DNA from: Deltaproteobacteria bacterium
GTDB lineage: Bacteria > Myxococcota_C > UBA6777
NCBI GenBank assembly: GCA_002731275.1
Contig: PCBK01000199.1
Location: 1-32,293, forward strand
Direction of reading: 5' to 3'
Length of the DNA: 32,293 nucleotides
Shown here: piece after piece, positions 16,401 to 25,800 of the stretch
Layout: every line of letters starts with the position of its first letter
Numbering within the stretch: the first letter of the stretch is position 1
The notes under the pieces: generated by a model
The model's input: only the letters and a program-made list of their open reading frames with translations
Database searches by the model: none
Told to the model about the DNA's origin: nothing
Made by a program: the position numbers and the translations under genes

Positions 16401-16586
16401 CTCCTGCCCCAAGTCGCGTTTGGGCGCGACAAAGTTATCACTCGGTGCACCTCTCCCTTCAGGCATCCGGGAGCATCCCATCCAAAAAAACAACACACTG
16501 GACAGACCAAGACAAAACCATACGTACCAGCGACGCTGCTGTGTCCTTGGCCAGACCCTCTTGTTGGTGGATTGTCTTCTCACCAT
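13434..16586 (-). CDS. very large lipoprotein of unknown function
   Basis: 1050 residues. A basic N-terminus is followed by a hydrophobic segment and WMGC, a loose lipobox with Cys38; GAGG lies about 8 bases before the ATG. The mature part looks almost entirely helical with Leu-rich pairs of helices, for example RLPRLLELFVVLHRHW, LLDLLDDL and ILRLFVGLLHHVVP, so an armadillo/HEAT-like solenoid is possible. Two cysteines (in GERC and GRCGE near residues 258-294) lie around a DTNGDP segment. I recognise no family and no catalytic motif. It is the first gene of the long - strand run and is divergent from the amidohydrolase fusion, with which it may share a control region. Confidence 0.75.
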   Translation of the reverse strand: MVRRQSTNKRVWPRTQQRRWYVWFCLGLSSVLFFWMGCSRMPEGRGAPSDNFVAPKRDLGQEVLKFLLREARVHPKLSKERVAAVEQAHIKWDIITTTNAIVPADLLSPFESYLRSLLPYYDDGTLPGITQEFGGALFDLANNVDVIKGLVLASQRKGMTPPIASGDGSLLRQMITYPQQRELLSRVMTWLRNNDGYHDDAITEHSSETPYLKKLLPAIADYLLRTNRRKESPFPDLISDLLFSTDPKLDVGTGERCVVRFDTNGDPILTDAGKKLPQPLPAPFGNPGGERGRCGEALTGNQPVYDIRNLSQTVLGALLWDARRLIPKEVSSTGNSVPFPLNMTVGIRPLLEPIDPQTQGFSANSPVIKAVRAIFPLLKGPRTYKVLRGLARIVAKEKGELAAQLAMIQEISDIAGKDLFAKVFSDNTLFKDLLPILQDVMSSPGFVEDLLKALQTPGFTSGIKQGLIDMMRYRKDRITLQDYGQHKLTGQRQHIFRDKVDLSKGDNPGNLSYLQRMLHLLANVNGHKYASKLKSADGITIPIVEMRIDNLALFYLKAIIGKASVWDTIYQNGEPIPDGFLKDALAQSLPAMGLSEKPNPEQLGIFLNRELVFKDVPLVAGLKLTILLDDVIDKQGYKVRNHHADALLAALASGVVAKVGGALKPLAEVFDKHKKLPRLLELFVVLHRHWASDANAEKTKAGQPAYPSPRSNIRSMENILLQATEKAGLLERLESMGKVLSTLRLSDEPNAELATTSLQNYLAYVMGKPGDTYEKTPIGQLLESFRLMTKALEGPSKLRAQLAWNEATKSMGDLLLQVEGKGSNATFKNTRAPVVLESALKFLANRAELREKEGQWGPVLGRIQRDIEGLLLDPLMPPLLDLLDDLTKDREILRLFVGLLHHVVPDPTTQPKQFGDLLSLFAGLMAPIPDDIRVPIMRFMGTTIKKRAVMLRRLVVFLHRSIPGDTQDILLTLFRNAMTPHPVQNGYLVGMFGDIFSGINRLEPAKGTSLSAADLSAIMTSTSKYLLDKETGLEKLYTIVIQRNGTKRVH

Positions 16587-16799
16587 ACCAAAAACCTCTT
16601 TTTCACTACATAATTACAAGTTTCAGAAACAATTACGAAACATTATCATGAAGCAAATCACCACCGCAAGACAAAATGAACGAAAACAGGTATGATGTAC
16701 GGACATTTTTTGGGTGTGAGGATCTTTTGGGTGACTCGTGTCATCTCAATAGCGAACAAAAGAGAAGCCATACCCACAGAAAGTATGAATGAAGAATTG

Positions 16800-16806
16800 A
16801 AGGAGG
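16800..16806 (+). promoter_or_regulatory. ribosome binding site setting the GTG start of the amidohydrolase fusion
   Basis: AAGGAGG ends 5 bases before GTG at 16812. That start yields a compact lipoprotein signal peptide beginning M-R-R-I-V-Y, whereas the in-frame ATGs at 16692 and 16785 would put 31-40 extra residues in front. Confidence 0.75.
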
Positions 16807-16811
16807 CAATT

Positions 16812-19703
16812 GTGCGTCGTATCGTGTATTTGATATTGGCACTCAGTTTCGTATTCACTTTGAATATCGGAGCTTGTGGTCGTCCAGGTAAAGAGATCGT
16901 CACTGAGACCGCCAAAGAGCAGGTCGATGAAAAAACCCCCGGCAAAGAAGCCGGTGACGAACCCACCCAGACAGAAAAAAAACAAGACGAGCCCACACAA
17001 ACAGAACAAAACAATGACGGTGGAACACCAGAAGTTCCCCCCAAAGAAGAAGCTCCAAAGGAAGAAGCTCCCAAAGAAGACACTCCAAAGGAAGAAGTCC
17101 CCAAGGAAGACACTCCGAAAGAGCAAGATCCCACCCCCAAATCGTGTCCCAACAATACGCCTCCCGCAGTCAGCACACTGTGTGAAGTCACAAAAGGTGG
17201 CACCTCGACGCTCTTCCAAGCGCACATTGTGACTCCCGACGGCATCCTCGAAAATGGCCAGGTCCACGTCGATGGCAGCGGAAAGATCACTTGTGTAGGT
17301 TGTAACTGTGCAGCCAACGACGGCGCGACCAAGATCTTCTGCAAGGACGCCCTCTTGTCTCCTGGTCTGATCAACGGGCACGACCACATCGGTTGGGCGA
17401 CACGTCCTCCCACACCACACGGAGATGAACGCTTCGACCACCGCCACGACTGGCGTAAAGGCAAAAACGGTCACAAAAAGGTCTCCTCTGGTGGCAGTGA
17501 CACATCCAAAGAAGCAGCCGCATGGGGAGAGATCCGCATGATGATGGGTGGCGCGACGAGTATCATTGGCTCAGGTGGAACCTCAGCCTTGATCCGTAAC
17601 CTCGACCGCGATCGTGGTGGACTTCCTGGCTCACTGCGCTACAGCACCTTCCCTCTCGGAGACTCCGGCGGCTCAACACATGACACTGGATGCACCAGCT
17701 ACAAAATTGAACAGGCCAGCAGTCTGAGCAAATACACAGCCTACTTCCCCCATGTCTCCGAAGGTGTCAACCTCGCTGCGCGAAACGAGTTTGTCTGCAC
17801 CAGCTCGTCAGCAGGTGGTGGGCAAGAGCTCGCGACCAACAAAGCCGCGTTCATCCACGCGATCGGCCTCAATGCTTCCGACGTCTCTGTTATGGCGAGC
17901 AAAGGAACCGCTGTCATCTGGTCCGCGCGAACAAACATCGACCTCTACGGACACACGATCCTCGCGCCGATGTATCATCGTATGGGCGTCTTGATCGGTC
18001 TCGGAACAGACTGGTCCATCAGCGGCTCGATGAACATGCTGCGAGAGCTTCAGTGCATCGACAGCCTCAACAAGAACCACTACAACAAGTTCTTTACAGA
18101 TCGTCAACTCGTCGACATGGCGACCATCAACAACGCCAAAGCCAGCCACACTGAGCGCTACATCGGCGCGATCAAAGCAGGCCTGTATGCAGACCTCTCG
18201 CTCTTCGACGCACGCACTAACAAAGCGTACCGCGCGATCCTCGATGCCAAAGTCGAAGATGTACACCTCGTCATGATCAGCGGAAAGATCCTCTACGGTG
18301 CCTCCGACATTCTCGCAACAGCCGTCAAAGATGGAACCACTGCATGTGAAGAAGTCGATGTCTGTGGCAAAAAGAAACGCTTCTGCCTCAAGGGTGAGTC
18401 CTTCTCAAGCAAAGTCAGCACCTATAGCGAACTGAAAACACACCTCGACAACAAATCCCAAAATGCAAACCCCAAATACACAGTGTACCCAACCTTCTTC
18501 TGCACAAAACCGGACAAGGAGCCCTCTTGTGTACCTGAGCGTAAGCGCAGCGCTGATGTACCCAACCTCCCTGCGAGCCAAGGAAATGACAAGGATGGTG
18601 ATGGTGTCGAAGACAGCAAAGACAACTGCCCCTCTGTCTTCAACCCGATCCGCGCAATGGACAACAACGTCCAAGCAGACTTTGACAACGACAAAGTCGG
18701 TGACGCCTGTGACCCATGTCCGCTGACAGCGAACTCCACGACCTGTAAAGCGCCCGATCCAAATGACCGTGACGCCGATGGTATCAAGGACAACAAAGAC
18801 AACTGTCCCGCCAAAAACAACCCCAACCAGGAAGACAAAGACAAAGACGGTGTGGGTGATGTGTGTGATGATTGCCCCAATACACCCAACCCCAACGGGC
18901 AAAAGTGTCCAGCCCTTGCGGCCAACATCTACGACATCAAAACCGGAAAGATCAAAGAAGACACGGAAGTCACGCTCACCAACCAGCTCGTGACTGCAGC
19001 AGACGCCCGTCAGATCCGCGCGATCATCCAGGTCAAGCAAGGTGATCCAGGATACAACGGCACGGACAACTCCGGACTCTTCGTCTATCTTGGTGATGCC
19101 AAACTCACAGGTACCATGCCCACTTACAAAGCAGGCGATCGTATCACCATCACTGGCTTTGTCAGCGCATACAACGGACAACTTCAGATCAACAAAATCA
19201 GCGCGATGACCGTGACACCAGGAACAGAAGCGCTCCCCGCGCCTGTCGTCGTGAAGGTCGCTGATGTCTATGACAAGAACTCCACAAAAGCCAAGGCGCT
19301 TGAGTGTGTGATTGTCAAAGTCGAGAATGTCGAAGTCACCAGCGCAAACCCAGATGGCAGTAGTGATTACGGTGAATTCGCGGTTTCTGATCCAACTGAC
19401 AAAACAAAAGCGCTGCGCGTCGATGATATGTTCGACTCCTCAGCGTATACAGGTTCAGTCTGGTGTAGCTGGAGCGGAACCGCAGGTGATGACAGTTACT
19501 GCTATGGCACGGATAAGTGCCAATGTCCCCAAGCGACCTGCGCCAAAGGCACAGCAGATGCCCGTTGTTACCCACAAGGTGGAGCCGCTGCACCTGACAA
19601 ACGAAAGGTTGGCGACACATTCAAGTCGATCACAGGTCCCCTTCAATTTACCTTCAGCAACTTCAAGATCACTCCACGCAACGCCCAAGACATCCAGTTC
19701 TAA
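16812..19703 (+). CDS. surface lipoprotein fusing an amidohydrolase to TSP3-like and OB-like regions
   Basis: 963 residues from the GTG start. The signal peptide ends NIGAC (Cys22). A Glu/Lys/Pro-rich stalk with PKEE and PKED repeats runs to about 108. Residues about 145-500 are an amidohydrolase-superfamily domain: HDH (H190, H192) in LINGHDH, H314 in PHVSEG, H349 in FIHA and D400 in GLGTDWS fit the metal ligands of the ATZ/TRZ-like branch, which hydrolyses C-N or C-Cl bonds on rings and related substrates. Residues about 592-695 hold thrombospondin type 3-like calcium motifs (DKDGDGVEDSKDNCP and a second copy). The C-terminal 250 residues begin with an OB-like fold (about 705-800) similar in feel to those of secreted nucleases. 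The substrate is unknown. Fusion and export of this enzyme class are unusual. Confidence 0.85.
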   Translation: MRRIVYLILALSFVFTLNIGACGRPGKEIVTETAKEQVDEKTPGKEAGDEPTQTEKKQDEPTQTEQNNDGGTPEVPPKEEAPKEEAPKEDTPKEEVPKEDTPKEQDPTPKSCPNNTPPAVSTLCEVTKGGTSTLFQAHIVTPDGILENGQVHVDGSGKITCVGCNCAANDGATKIFCKDALLSPGLINGHDHIGWATRPPTPHGDERFDHRHDWRKGKNGHKKVSSGGSDTSKEAAAWGEIRMMMGGATSIIGSGGTSALIRNLDRDRGGLPGSLRYSTFPLGDSGGSTHDTGCTSYKIEQASSLSKYTAYFPHVSEGVNLAARNEFVCTSSSAGGGQELATNKAAFIHAIGLNASDVSVMASKGTAVIWSARTNIDLYGHTILAPMYHRMGVLIGLGTDWSISGSMNMLRELQCIDSLNKNHYNKFFTDRQLVDMATINNAKASHTERYIGAIKAGLYADLSLFDARTNKAYRAILDAKVEDVHLVMISGKILYGASDILATAVKDGTTACEEVDVCGKKKRFCLKGESFSSKVSTYSELKTHLDNKSQNANPKYTVYPTFFCTKPDKEPSCVPERKRSADVPNLPASQGNDKDGDGVEDSKDNCPSVFNPIRAMDNNVQADFDNDKVGDACDPCPLTANSTTCKAPDPNDRDADGIKDNKDNCPAKNNPNQEDKDKDGVGDVCDDCPNTPNPNGQKCPALAANIYDIKTGKIKEDTEVTLTNQLVTAADARQIRAIIQVKQGDPGYNGTDNSGLFVYLGDAKLTGTMPTYKAGDRITITGFVSAYNGQLQINKISAMTVTPGTEALPAPVVVKVADVYDKNSTKAKALECVIVKVENVEVTSANPDGSSDYGEFAVSDPTDKTKALRVDDMFDSSAYTGSVWCSWSGTAGDDSYCYGTDKCQCPQATCAKGTADARCYPQGGAAAPDKRKVGDTFKSITGPLQFTFSNFKITPRNAQDIQF

Positions 19704-20021
19704 GGCCGCCAGCTTCTTGATGGGTTTCGTCTCTTGACGTCCCTCATCCTGCCCTCCTGCATCATTCCATCCACAAAATAGCCAATCACTTCAGCAACCT
19801 TCATGCTCCCTCCAAAGCTCGTGATCTATGCGCTTTACGCCACAAAAGTGATGTCTCTATACCCTTGAAAATCCATCATATTTATTTTTTTCCAACAAAA
19901 TGCAATCCGATCTTTTTTGTCTTACGTAGATGTATGGGAAAGAAACATTTTGTGTCGAAAACTTCTCGCTTGTTATATCAAAAAATATGACAAGTGACAT
20001 CGCAATTGAACTGGAGCAACT
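19704..20021. other. noncoding stretch between the amidohydrolase fusion and superoxide reductase genes
   Basis: 318 bases without a credible gene or strong hairpin. The second half is AT-rich with T-runs near 19879-19890 and 19911-19918. The likely promoter of the next gene lies at its right end. Confidence 0.6.
19950..19978 (+). promoter_or_regulatory. possible sigma70-type promoter for the superoxide reductase gene
   Basis: TTGTGT and TTATAT are separated by 17 bases, 44 bases upstream of the ATG, in an AT-rich context. Both hexamers deviate from consensus. Confidence 0.35.
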
Positions 20022-20522
20022 ATGAACAAGTCTTCCATGGATCGACGTGCATTTTTGAGGAACTCAAGCGCCGCAGCGCTTCTTTTCACCGTCCCTACGT
20101 GGGTTTGGAGTACGGGGTGTGGTAGCGGGCCAGAAGTCGTGGAGAAAAACGAGACGTGGGAAAAGGACGCCGCGGCGCTTGAAGCCAAAGGCACAGTCCT
20201 GACCAAAGAGGAGCCTGGAAAATGGTCGGAGAAGGTCACACCTCACATCCCTGCAGCGACTTTCAATGAGGGCGCAAACTCCGTCGACGTCGTTGTTCCC
20301 CACCCGATGACAACAGAACACTGGATCTCTGATGTGTACATCAAAAACCAGGATGGCATTGTGATTGGATATCAAAAATGGGAGGCCAAAGCGTACGAAG
20401 GGGATGAGGCGAAAGCAGCAAAAGCGACGTTCACGTTGCCAGCAGGTACGACGATGATCGCGATGTACTCATACTGCAACCTTCACGATCACTGGAAGGT
20501 CGAGGGAACAAAGATCGGCTAA
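20022..20522 (+). CDS. Tat-exported superoxide reductase-like lipoprotein (neelaredoxin type)
   Basis: 166 residues; GGAG lies 5 bases before the ATG. The N-terminus has a twin-arginine motif (DRRAFLR, R8-R9), a hydrophobic segment and STGC, so the protein is probably a Tat-exported lipoprotein with Cys33. The C-terminal 100 residues are a superoxide reductase iron centre: H75 in HIP, H94 and H100 in HPMTTEH, C152 and H155 in YCNLH supply the four-His, one-Cys ligand set. These enzymes reduce superoxide to peroxide without releasing oxygen. Tat export fits a cofactor loaded in the cytoplasm. The residue before H75 is Pro, so the Lys of the usual EKH motif is missing; K71 is nearby. There is no N-terminal desulforedoxin rubredoxin-like domain. 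Confidence 0.88.
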   Translation: MNKSSMDRRAFLRNSSAAALLFTVPTWVWSTGCGSGPEVVEKNETWEKDAAALEAKGTVLTKEEPGKWSEKVTPHIPAATFNEGANSVDVVVPHPMTTEHWISDVYIKNQDGIVIGYQKWEAKAYEGDEAKAAKATFTLPAGTTMIAMYSYCNLHDHWKVEGTKIG

Positions 20523-20527
20523 CAGCA

Positions 20528-22129
20528 CTAGAACTTGGTGCCGTCAACCTTGGTGCCTGGAGAAAAGAGAGCACCGTTGGCAGCGGTCACGGTGCTGTGT
20601 TTCACACATGTGCCTGTCAGCTCTGGATCCAATGTCACGGACTGGTCATCACCTGCATTGCAAGCCCCTGTACCGTATGTAAAGCTCGCCAACTCTGTGC
20701 CAGCAGCATTCTTCACACTCACAGTCCCACTTGAGTTTGCGAGACTGACCTTCCCGGAAGAAGCTGTATAGACAAACGCACCTCCAAATTTGCTATGTGC
20801 GTTTCCAGTGTTTGCTTCTGTATCAGTGGACATTCCACCACCAAAGATGACGACTGCGCCTTTTGGAGGTAACTGCAGTGCGCCAAAGTCGTGAATTTTG
20901 CTCGTCTTGCTGTAAAGCTCAAGTCCAGCGAGCTGGAGTGTCTTACTGGAGACGTTCACGATCTCGATAAACTCGTCGTTGTACGTCTCACGCGTTCCGT
21001 CTTTGTTAGCGTCTCCGTTTGTGGTGTCGGGATCGGCGTGAACTTCGTTGATCACAAGATCGCCAGCCGCAGGTGCATTCCCGGTGGGTTGCTCAACGAC
21101 GGGCTCTGGTGCGACCTCTGGAGTCGCTTCGGTCCCACCATCTCCCTGGCTAGCTTCTGTTTGTGTCTCTGTCGAAGGCTCAGGAGTGGGCTCTGGCTTG
21201 GGAGGCTCTTTGGAGAACTCCAAGCCACCGACTCGTGTACCAGGCGAGAACAGTGTCCCCCCAACTGTATCGGCCTTACTGTGAAGAATACAAGTCCCTG
21301 TCATGTCAGGATTGAGCGTAACAGACTCGGACTTTCCGCCTGCACAATCACCTGATCCATACTCAAACTTGCCAAGCTCCGTGTCATCAGCAGCCTTGAG
21401 CACGATGACTTTCCCAGAGTTGGTCAAAGACAGACGGGAGCTCGTGCTGCCGTTTTTGGTGATGTACACCAGTGAGCCACCGAACTTGCTGTGTGCTTTG
21501 CCAGTGCCAACCTCTGTGTCAGCAGCCATCCCGCCACCAAAGACAACGAGTCCTTGTTTTGCCGCGAGGAGGACACCTTCGGGGACGGTAAACAAGACCT
21601 TTCCGCCATCATCTGTGATCTTGACACCGGCGATATAGAGGTCTTTATCAGTGACATTCACGATCTCGATGAATTCGTCTTCATAGGTGTCTCGTGTGCC
21701 GTCTTTGTTGGCGTCCCCTTTGTCGTTACCTGTAGGGGGGCTGTAGAGGATCTCGTTGATCACAAGCTCACCCGCTTGTGGTGCAGGTCCTGGAGGCGGT
21801 TCGTCTTTGACAGTCTCTTTGACTTCATCGACTGGATTGTTGTCATCGACTGGATTGTTGTCGTCGGTGGGGTTTTTGTCGTCAGTGGTGGTCTTGTCAT
21901 CCACTGGTTCTTTTTCGTCTTTGATGGTTGGCTCTTCTCCACCATCATTGATAGCAGCTTCTTTACGAGGTTCACAGACACCCGAAGTTTGGCTGCTCTC
22001 TTTCACACAGTATTGTCCAGCAGGACAGTCCAATGTGGTCTTGCATGAGGGATTGCCACATCCCGTAAAATGAAACGAAAACACAATACCTACAAGGGCG
22101 AGGCCCGAAGCGATCCAGCGAAAAAACAT
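20528..22129 (-). CDS. lipoprotein with two lamin-tail domains
   Basis: 533 residues from ATG at 22129, with GGAGAAGG just upstream. The signal peptide ends FTGC (Cys24). A small Cys knot follows (CKTTLDCPAGQYCV to about 52), then an acidic Asp/Lys/Thr/Pro stalk (about 60-115) with DDNNPVDDNNPVD repeats. Residues about 119-305 and 356-533 are two lamin-tail (LTD) domains, each with LVINE at the start, DANKDGTR and DEFIEIVNV, FGGGM and AHSKFGG. They are joined by a Glu-Pro-Thr linker. The DANKDG part looks like a calcium loop. LTDs are immunoglobulin-like folds found on secreted bacterial proteins, often with nucleases, but no enzyme is attached here. Its stop is 5 bases from the superoxide reductase stop. 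Confidence 0.87.
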   Translation of the reverse strand: MFFRWIASGLALVGIVFSFHFTGCGNPSCKTTLDCPAGQYCVKESSQTSGVCEPRKEAAINDGGEEPTIKDEKEPVDDKTTTDDKNPTDDNNPVDDNNPVDEVKETVKDEPPPGPAPQAGELVINEILYSPPTGNDKGDANKDGTRDTYEDEFIEIVNVTDKDLYIAGVKITDDGGKVLFTVPEGVLLAAKQGLVVFGGGMAADTEVGTGKAHSKFGGSLVYITKNGSTSSRLSLTNSGKVIVLKAADDTELGKFEYGSGDCAGGKSESVTLNPDMTGTCILHSKADTVGGTLFSPGTRVGGLEFSKEPPKPEPTPEPSTETQTEASQGDGGTEATPEVAPEPVVEQPTGNAPAAGDLVINEVHADPDTTNGDANKDGTRETYNDEFIEIVNVSSKTLQLAGLELYSKTSKIHDFGALQLPPKGAVVIFGGGMSTDTEANTGNAHSKFGGAFVYTASSGKVSLANSSGTVSVKNAAGTELASFTYGTGACNAGDDQSVTLDPELTGTCVKHSTVTAANGALFSPGTKVDGTKF

Positions 22130-22814
22130 ACCTTCTCCTATCCCATTCGTTGATGAATTGGACACATACAATAGATAGACGCATCCAACTATAAAAAAAC
22201 CCCCCCGAAAATGCAAGCCGCCCGACAAAAGACCTTTTCCCTTCATGGATCAGCCTTCTAGGTATCTTTGCGGCGTTCTCAAGCGACAAGTTACAGAGAT
22301 GTCACGGGCACTTTGCGGTCTTCATCAGAGGAAACACACACTGTAAGCAAAATGTTGGAAAAAAAGCTGTGTACAGACGACTTCATAACGGATCCACTTC
22401 ACAGAAAGTGCATGGGACAGATTTGAATTCGCTCATGTTCCAGAACCAAAAAGGTTGTCCAATGCCTCTACAGAGATGTCCAGCTCACCAAACATCGAAG
22501 GCGAGCAACATGTCATGAGAACAAAACACAAACTTTTGACACAACAACACACCTGGGGACTGGATTTTTTTGCGTTATATTTCTATGATGTTGACCTGTT
22601 TGATACTTAAGACGACCCAAAAGGGTATGCTACATCATTTCACTCCAAAAAAGGTACAAACACAACCTCTTTGGGATGTGTACGATACTTGTAGCAGCAA
22701 TGTACGTGCGATGTGATGTACATACATTGCCCATGATGAAAGTATTTTGGAGACGTCGGACAAGGTGTTGCGCTCTTACCCACAGAGGCAACACTTATGG
22801 GAGGTTTTTTGAGA
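22130..22814. other. long noncoding divergent region ahead of the IPT/TIG lipoprotein gene
   Basis: About 680 bases between divergent lipoprotein genes, with no credible gene. There is a TTGACA at 22536 without a matching -10, a short ACCC/GGGT hairpin near 22615-22626, and ATGTAC/GTACAT half-sites around 22700-22725. It may hold promoters, a long leader RNA or a small RNA, none of which I can define. Confidence 0.5.
22131..22138 (-). promoter_or_regulatory. ribosome binding site setting the start of the lamin-tail lipoprotein gene
   Basis: GGAGAAGG on the - strand lies one base before the ATG at 22129, with its GGAG core 5 bases away. The upstream ATG at 22246 would place 39 odd residues ahead of a proper lipoprotein signal peptide. 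Confidence 0.5.
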
Positions 22815-25800
22815 ATGAAAGCGAATCGTTTGGGCCGCTATGGCTCCTTTCTTATGTCGTGTTTTATGGTCCTATTTTTGGCGATGGGGATCACCGCCTG
22901 TGATTGTGGTGCCCCTCCAGGAGTCGAAGGAAATCTTCCCGACGGTGGGACAATCGTCGACAAGACCAATCAATGCCCACAAGAGTTGACTCCCTGCAAC
23001 AACGACAATGAATGTCAAACTTGTGGTGGTGGACTTATCTGTATCGCCGGGCAATGCTCCGTCGATCCCCGCCCCGATCGCAAGCCCACAGATACACCTC
23101 CAGTCGTCGACGAAAAACCCGACGTTCCACCTCAACAATGTCCAACATTGTGCAGCAATCACGACGATTGCCCAACCTCCAAATGCGGCGAGCGCAACGA
23201 ATGTGTCAACGGCGTCTGTTCCTATCCAGCGCGCAAATGTCCCGACTCATGTACAGAAGACGCGCAATGTCTGACACCTGCTTGCGGCTCAAGTATCCGA
23301 TGTTACCAAGGCAAATGTACAAAACTCCCTGCATGTCCCAAAGAGTGCCTCTCTGACGATGACTGCTCACTTCCCACTTGTGGGACGCGAAATCGCTGTA
23401 TTTCAGGCTTCTGTGCAGAGCCTCCCAAAAACGATCCCCCTGTCGCTGTCGCGCTCAAAAGCCAGAAGGTCTCTGTTGGTTCACTTGTCCGCCTCGACGG
23501 AAGCCAAAGTAAAGACCCAGACGGTGACAAACTCACCTATTCATGGAGCTTTTCATCCAAGCCAGCCAACAGCAAAACGGACTTTAACGACAGCACCGCG
23601 GTCAGTCCGGCGTTTGTTCCAGATGTCGCGGGTGAATATGTGATCGAGCTGCTCGTCAATGACGGCCAACTCGACAGCAAGCCCTCAGTCGTGCGCATCA
23701 GCGCGACCAAGAACGCTGGTCCCACGCTGCTCTCACTCGCACCTTCCACACTTGTGCGTCCCACCACAGACTTTACGGTCTCGCTGTTCGGGACAAACTT
23801 TGACGCAGGCGCAAAAGCCGTCTTCAAAGGACTCCTTGGTGTCACGACATTTGTCAACTCGACAGAGCTGAGAGCCAAACTCCCAGCCAACCCACCTGTC
23901 GCGAAGTACTCCGTGTACGTTCAAAACAGCGATGGGCAAATCTCCAACGTGTTGACCTTCGCGATCACCAACGCCCCAAGCGATCCCCCACGTGTGATCA
24001 GGATCACCCCCACAGAGGTCAAGACGAATGCAGCCTTTACGCTCTCTGTTGTAGGTGAAAAATTTGCGAATGGTGTGACCATCCAGGTCGATGGACAGCC
24101 TTACAAGACCAACTTCTTCTCTTCAGGTTTGCTCAGCGCAGTCCTCTCGAAAGGTCTGACTGCAGGTCTGCACACAGTCAACGTCGTCAATCCAGACGGA
24201 CAAGCAAGTAATTCCGTCACATTGCGCGCAACAACAGTTCAAACATCACCTGTACTTGACTCTGTGACACCCAACTCCATCTTCGCCAACCAAAAGCTGA
24301 CACTGACCCTCAAAGGGAAGCGTTTTGTAGCAGGTGCGAAGATCCGGATCGCCGGACAGACCTTCGCAGCAGCCTCTGTCACAAGCACACAAATCCTCGT
24401 TACAGTCGCCCTGTCCAACGCAGGAAACTTCGGCGTCGAGGTGCTCAACCCGAATGGAGAGACCAGTAACCGCCTCTCCCTTGAGGTGAAACCTCCCCTC
24501 AGCAAACCGGTCATTCAGACTCTCTCTCCAGCAACCACCACGGAATTGACGGCAGTTACAGTCGCAGTCAAAGGGACGGGATTTGTCAACGGCGCGAAGG
24601 TGACGCTCAACAACATCGCATACACAACGACGTTCGTCTCCGCCACAGAGCTACGTGTAAGCCTCCCAGCGACAGTGAAAGCCGGGAAATACCCCGTCCA
24701 AGTCACCAACCCAGACAACCAGACAAGTAACATCGTCGGCTTGTTGTTCAATCCCAAACCTCCTGCACCTGTCCTTTCGGCCCTCAGCCCCGCGAAGATC
24801 CCACAAGGGGTTACCACAACAGTGACCCTCACAGGGAACAACTTCTTGAGAGGCGCTCAGGTCCAAGTCGGCACGAGATTGTACCCAACGACGTTTGTCT
24901 CGGGAACACGGCTTACAGTATCCGTCACCAAAGGACTGACCGCAGGCAATTACCCTGTCGTCGTGTTCAACCCAGACAGCCAAAAGAGCAACACTCTTCA
25001 GCTCAATATCTTTAAATATCCTGCACCTGTACTCAAGTCCATCTCCCCCACACAAGGCATGACTGGACAGGTCGTCTCCGTTCAACTTTTGGGCGCCAAC
25101 TTCCTCAATGGTGCCAAAGGTGTCTTCCAAGGTGGGCAACAAAATACCCGCTTTGTGAGCGCGACAGAGTTGGCCATGACGCTCTCACTTAACGGTCTCG
25201 GCGCTGGAACGTATCAAGTATGGGTCCAAAATGCCGATGGACAGGTCTCCAACAAGATCGCGTTCACAGTCGACGCGCCCAAAGGACCCCAGATCAACCA
25301 GATCCTCCCCAACAAAGGGGCGACCAACACCAAAGTGAACATCCTCATCGATGGTACAAACTTCGTCAAAGGCGCAACCATTTCGTTCGCCTCGAAGACC
25401 ATCCAGACGACCTTCGTCAACATCTCCAGCCTCAGCGCGGTCTTTGACCTGACAGGAATCGCAGCCGGGACTTACCCCGTCAAAGTGACAAACCCCGATG
25501 GCTCAGAGTCCAACAACGTTTACTTTACCGTCTCAGGCCAAAAGTTGCCCGCACCTGTGTTGACGAGCGTCTCGCCAACACAACTCAAACTGGGCACAAA
25601 CAAGCCGATCTACCTCACCGGTAAAAACTTCCAGAACGGTGCGTTGTTGATGCTTCCCCTCCCATTTGTCGGCTCGATTGGCTTGCCATGTAACTATATC
25701 AACGCCAACACTCTCGTTGTGACCGCGCAATTGCCGAGTATTCCCTTCCCATTCCCGGCGCGCACCATCAACGTGTATGTCCAAAACCCCGACAAGCAAA

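Noticed and set aside
16658-17464. 268-residue open frame on the - strand
   Set aside because: Antisense to the PKEE stalk and signal peptide of the amidohydrolase fusion; its Ser/Phe/Gly repeats are the complement of the stalk codons.
18405-19181. 258-residue open frame on the - strand
   Set aside because: Antisense to the TSP3-like region; its Val/Asp richness mirrors the GAC/AAC codons of that region.
22536-22541. TTGACA as a -35 box
   Set aside because: No acceptable -10 hexamer lies 15-19 bases downstream.
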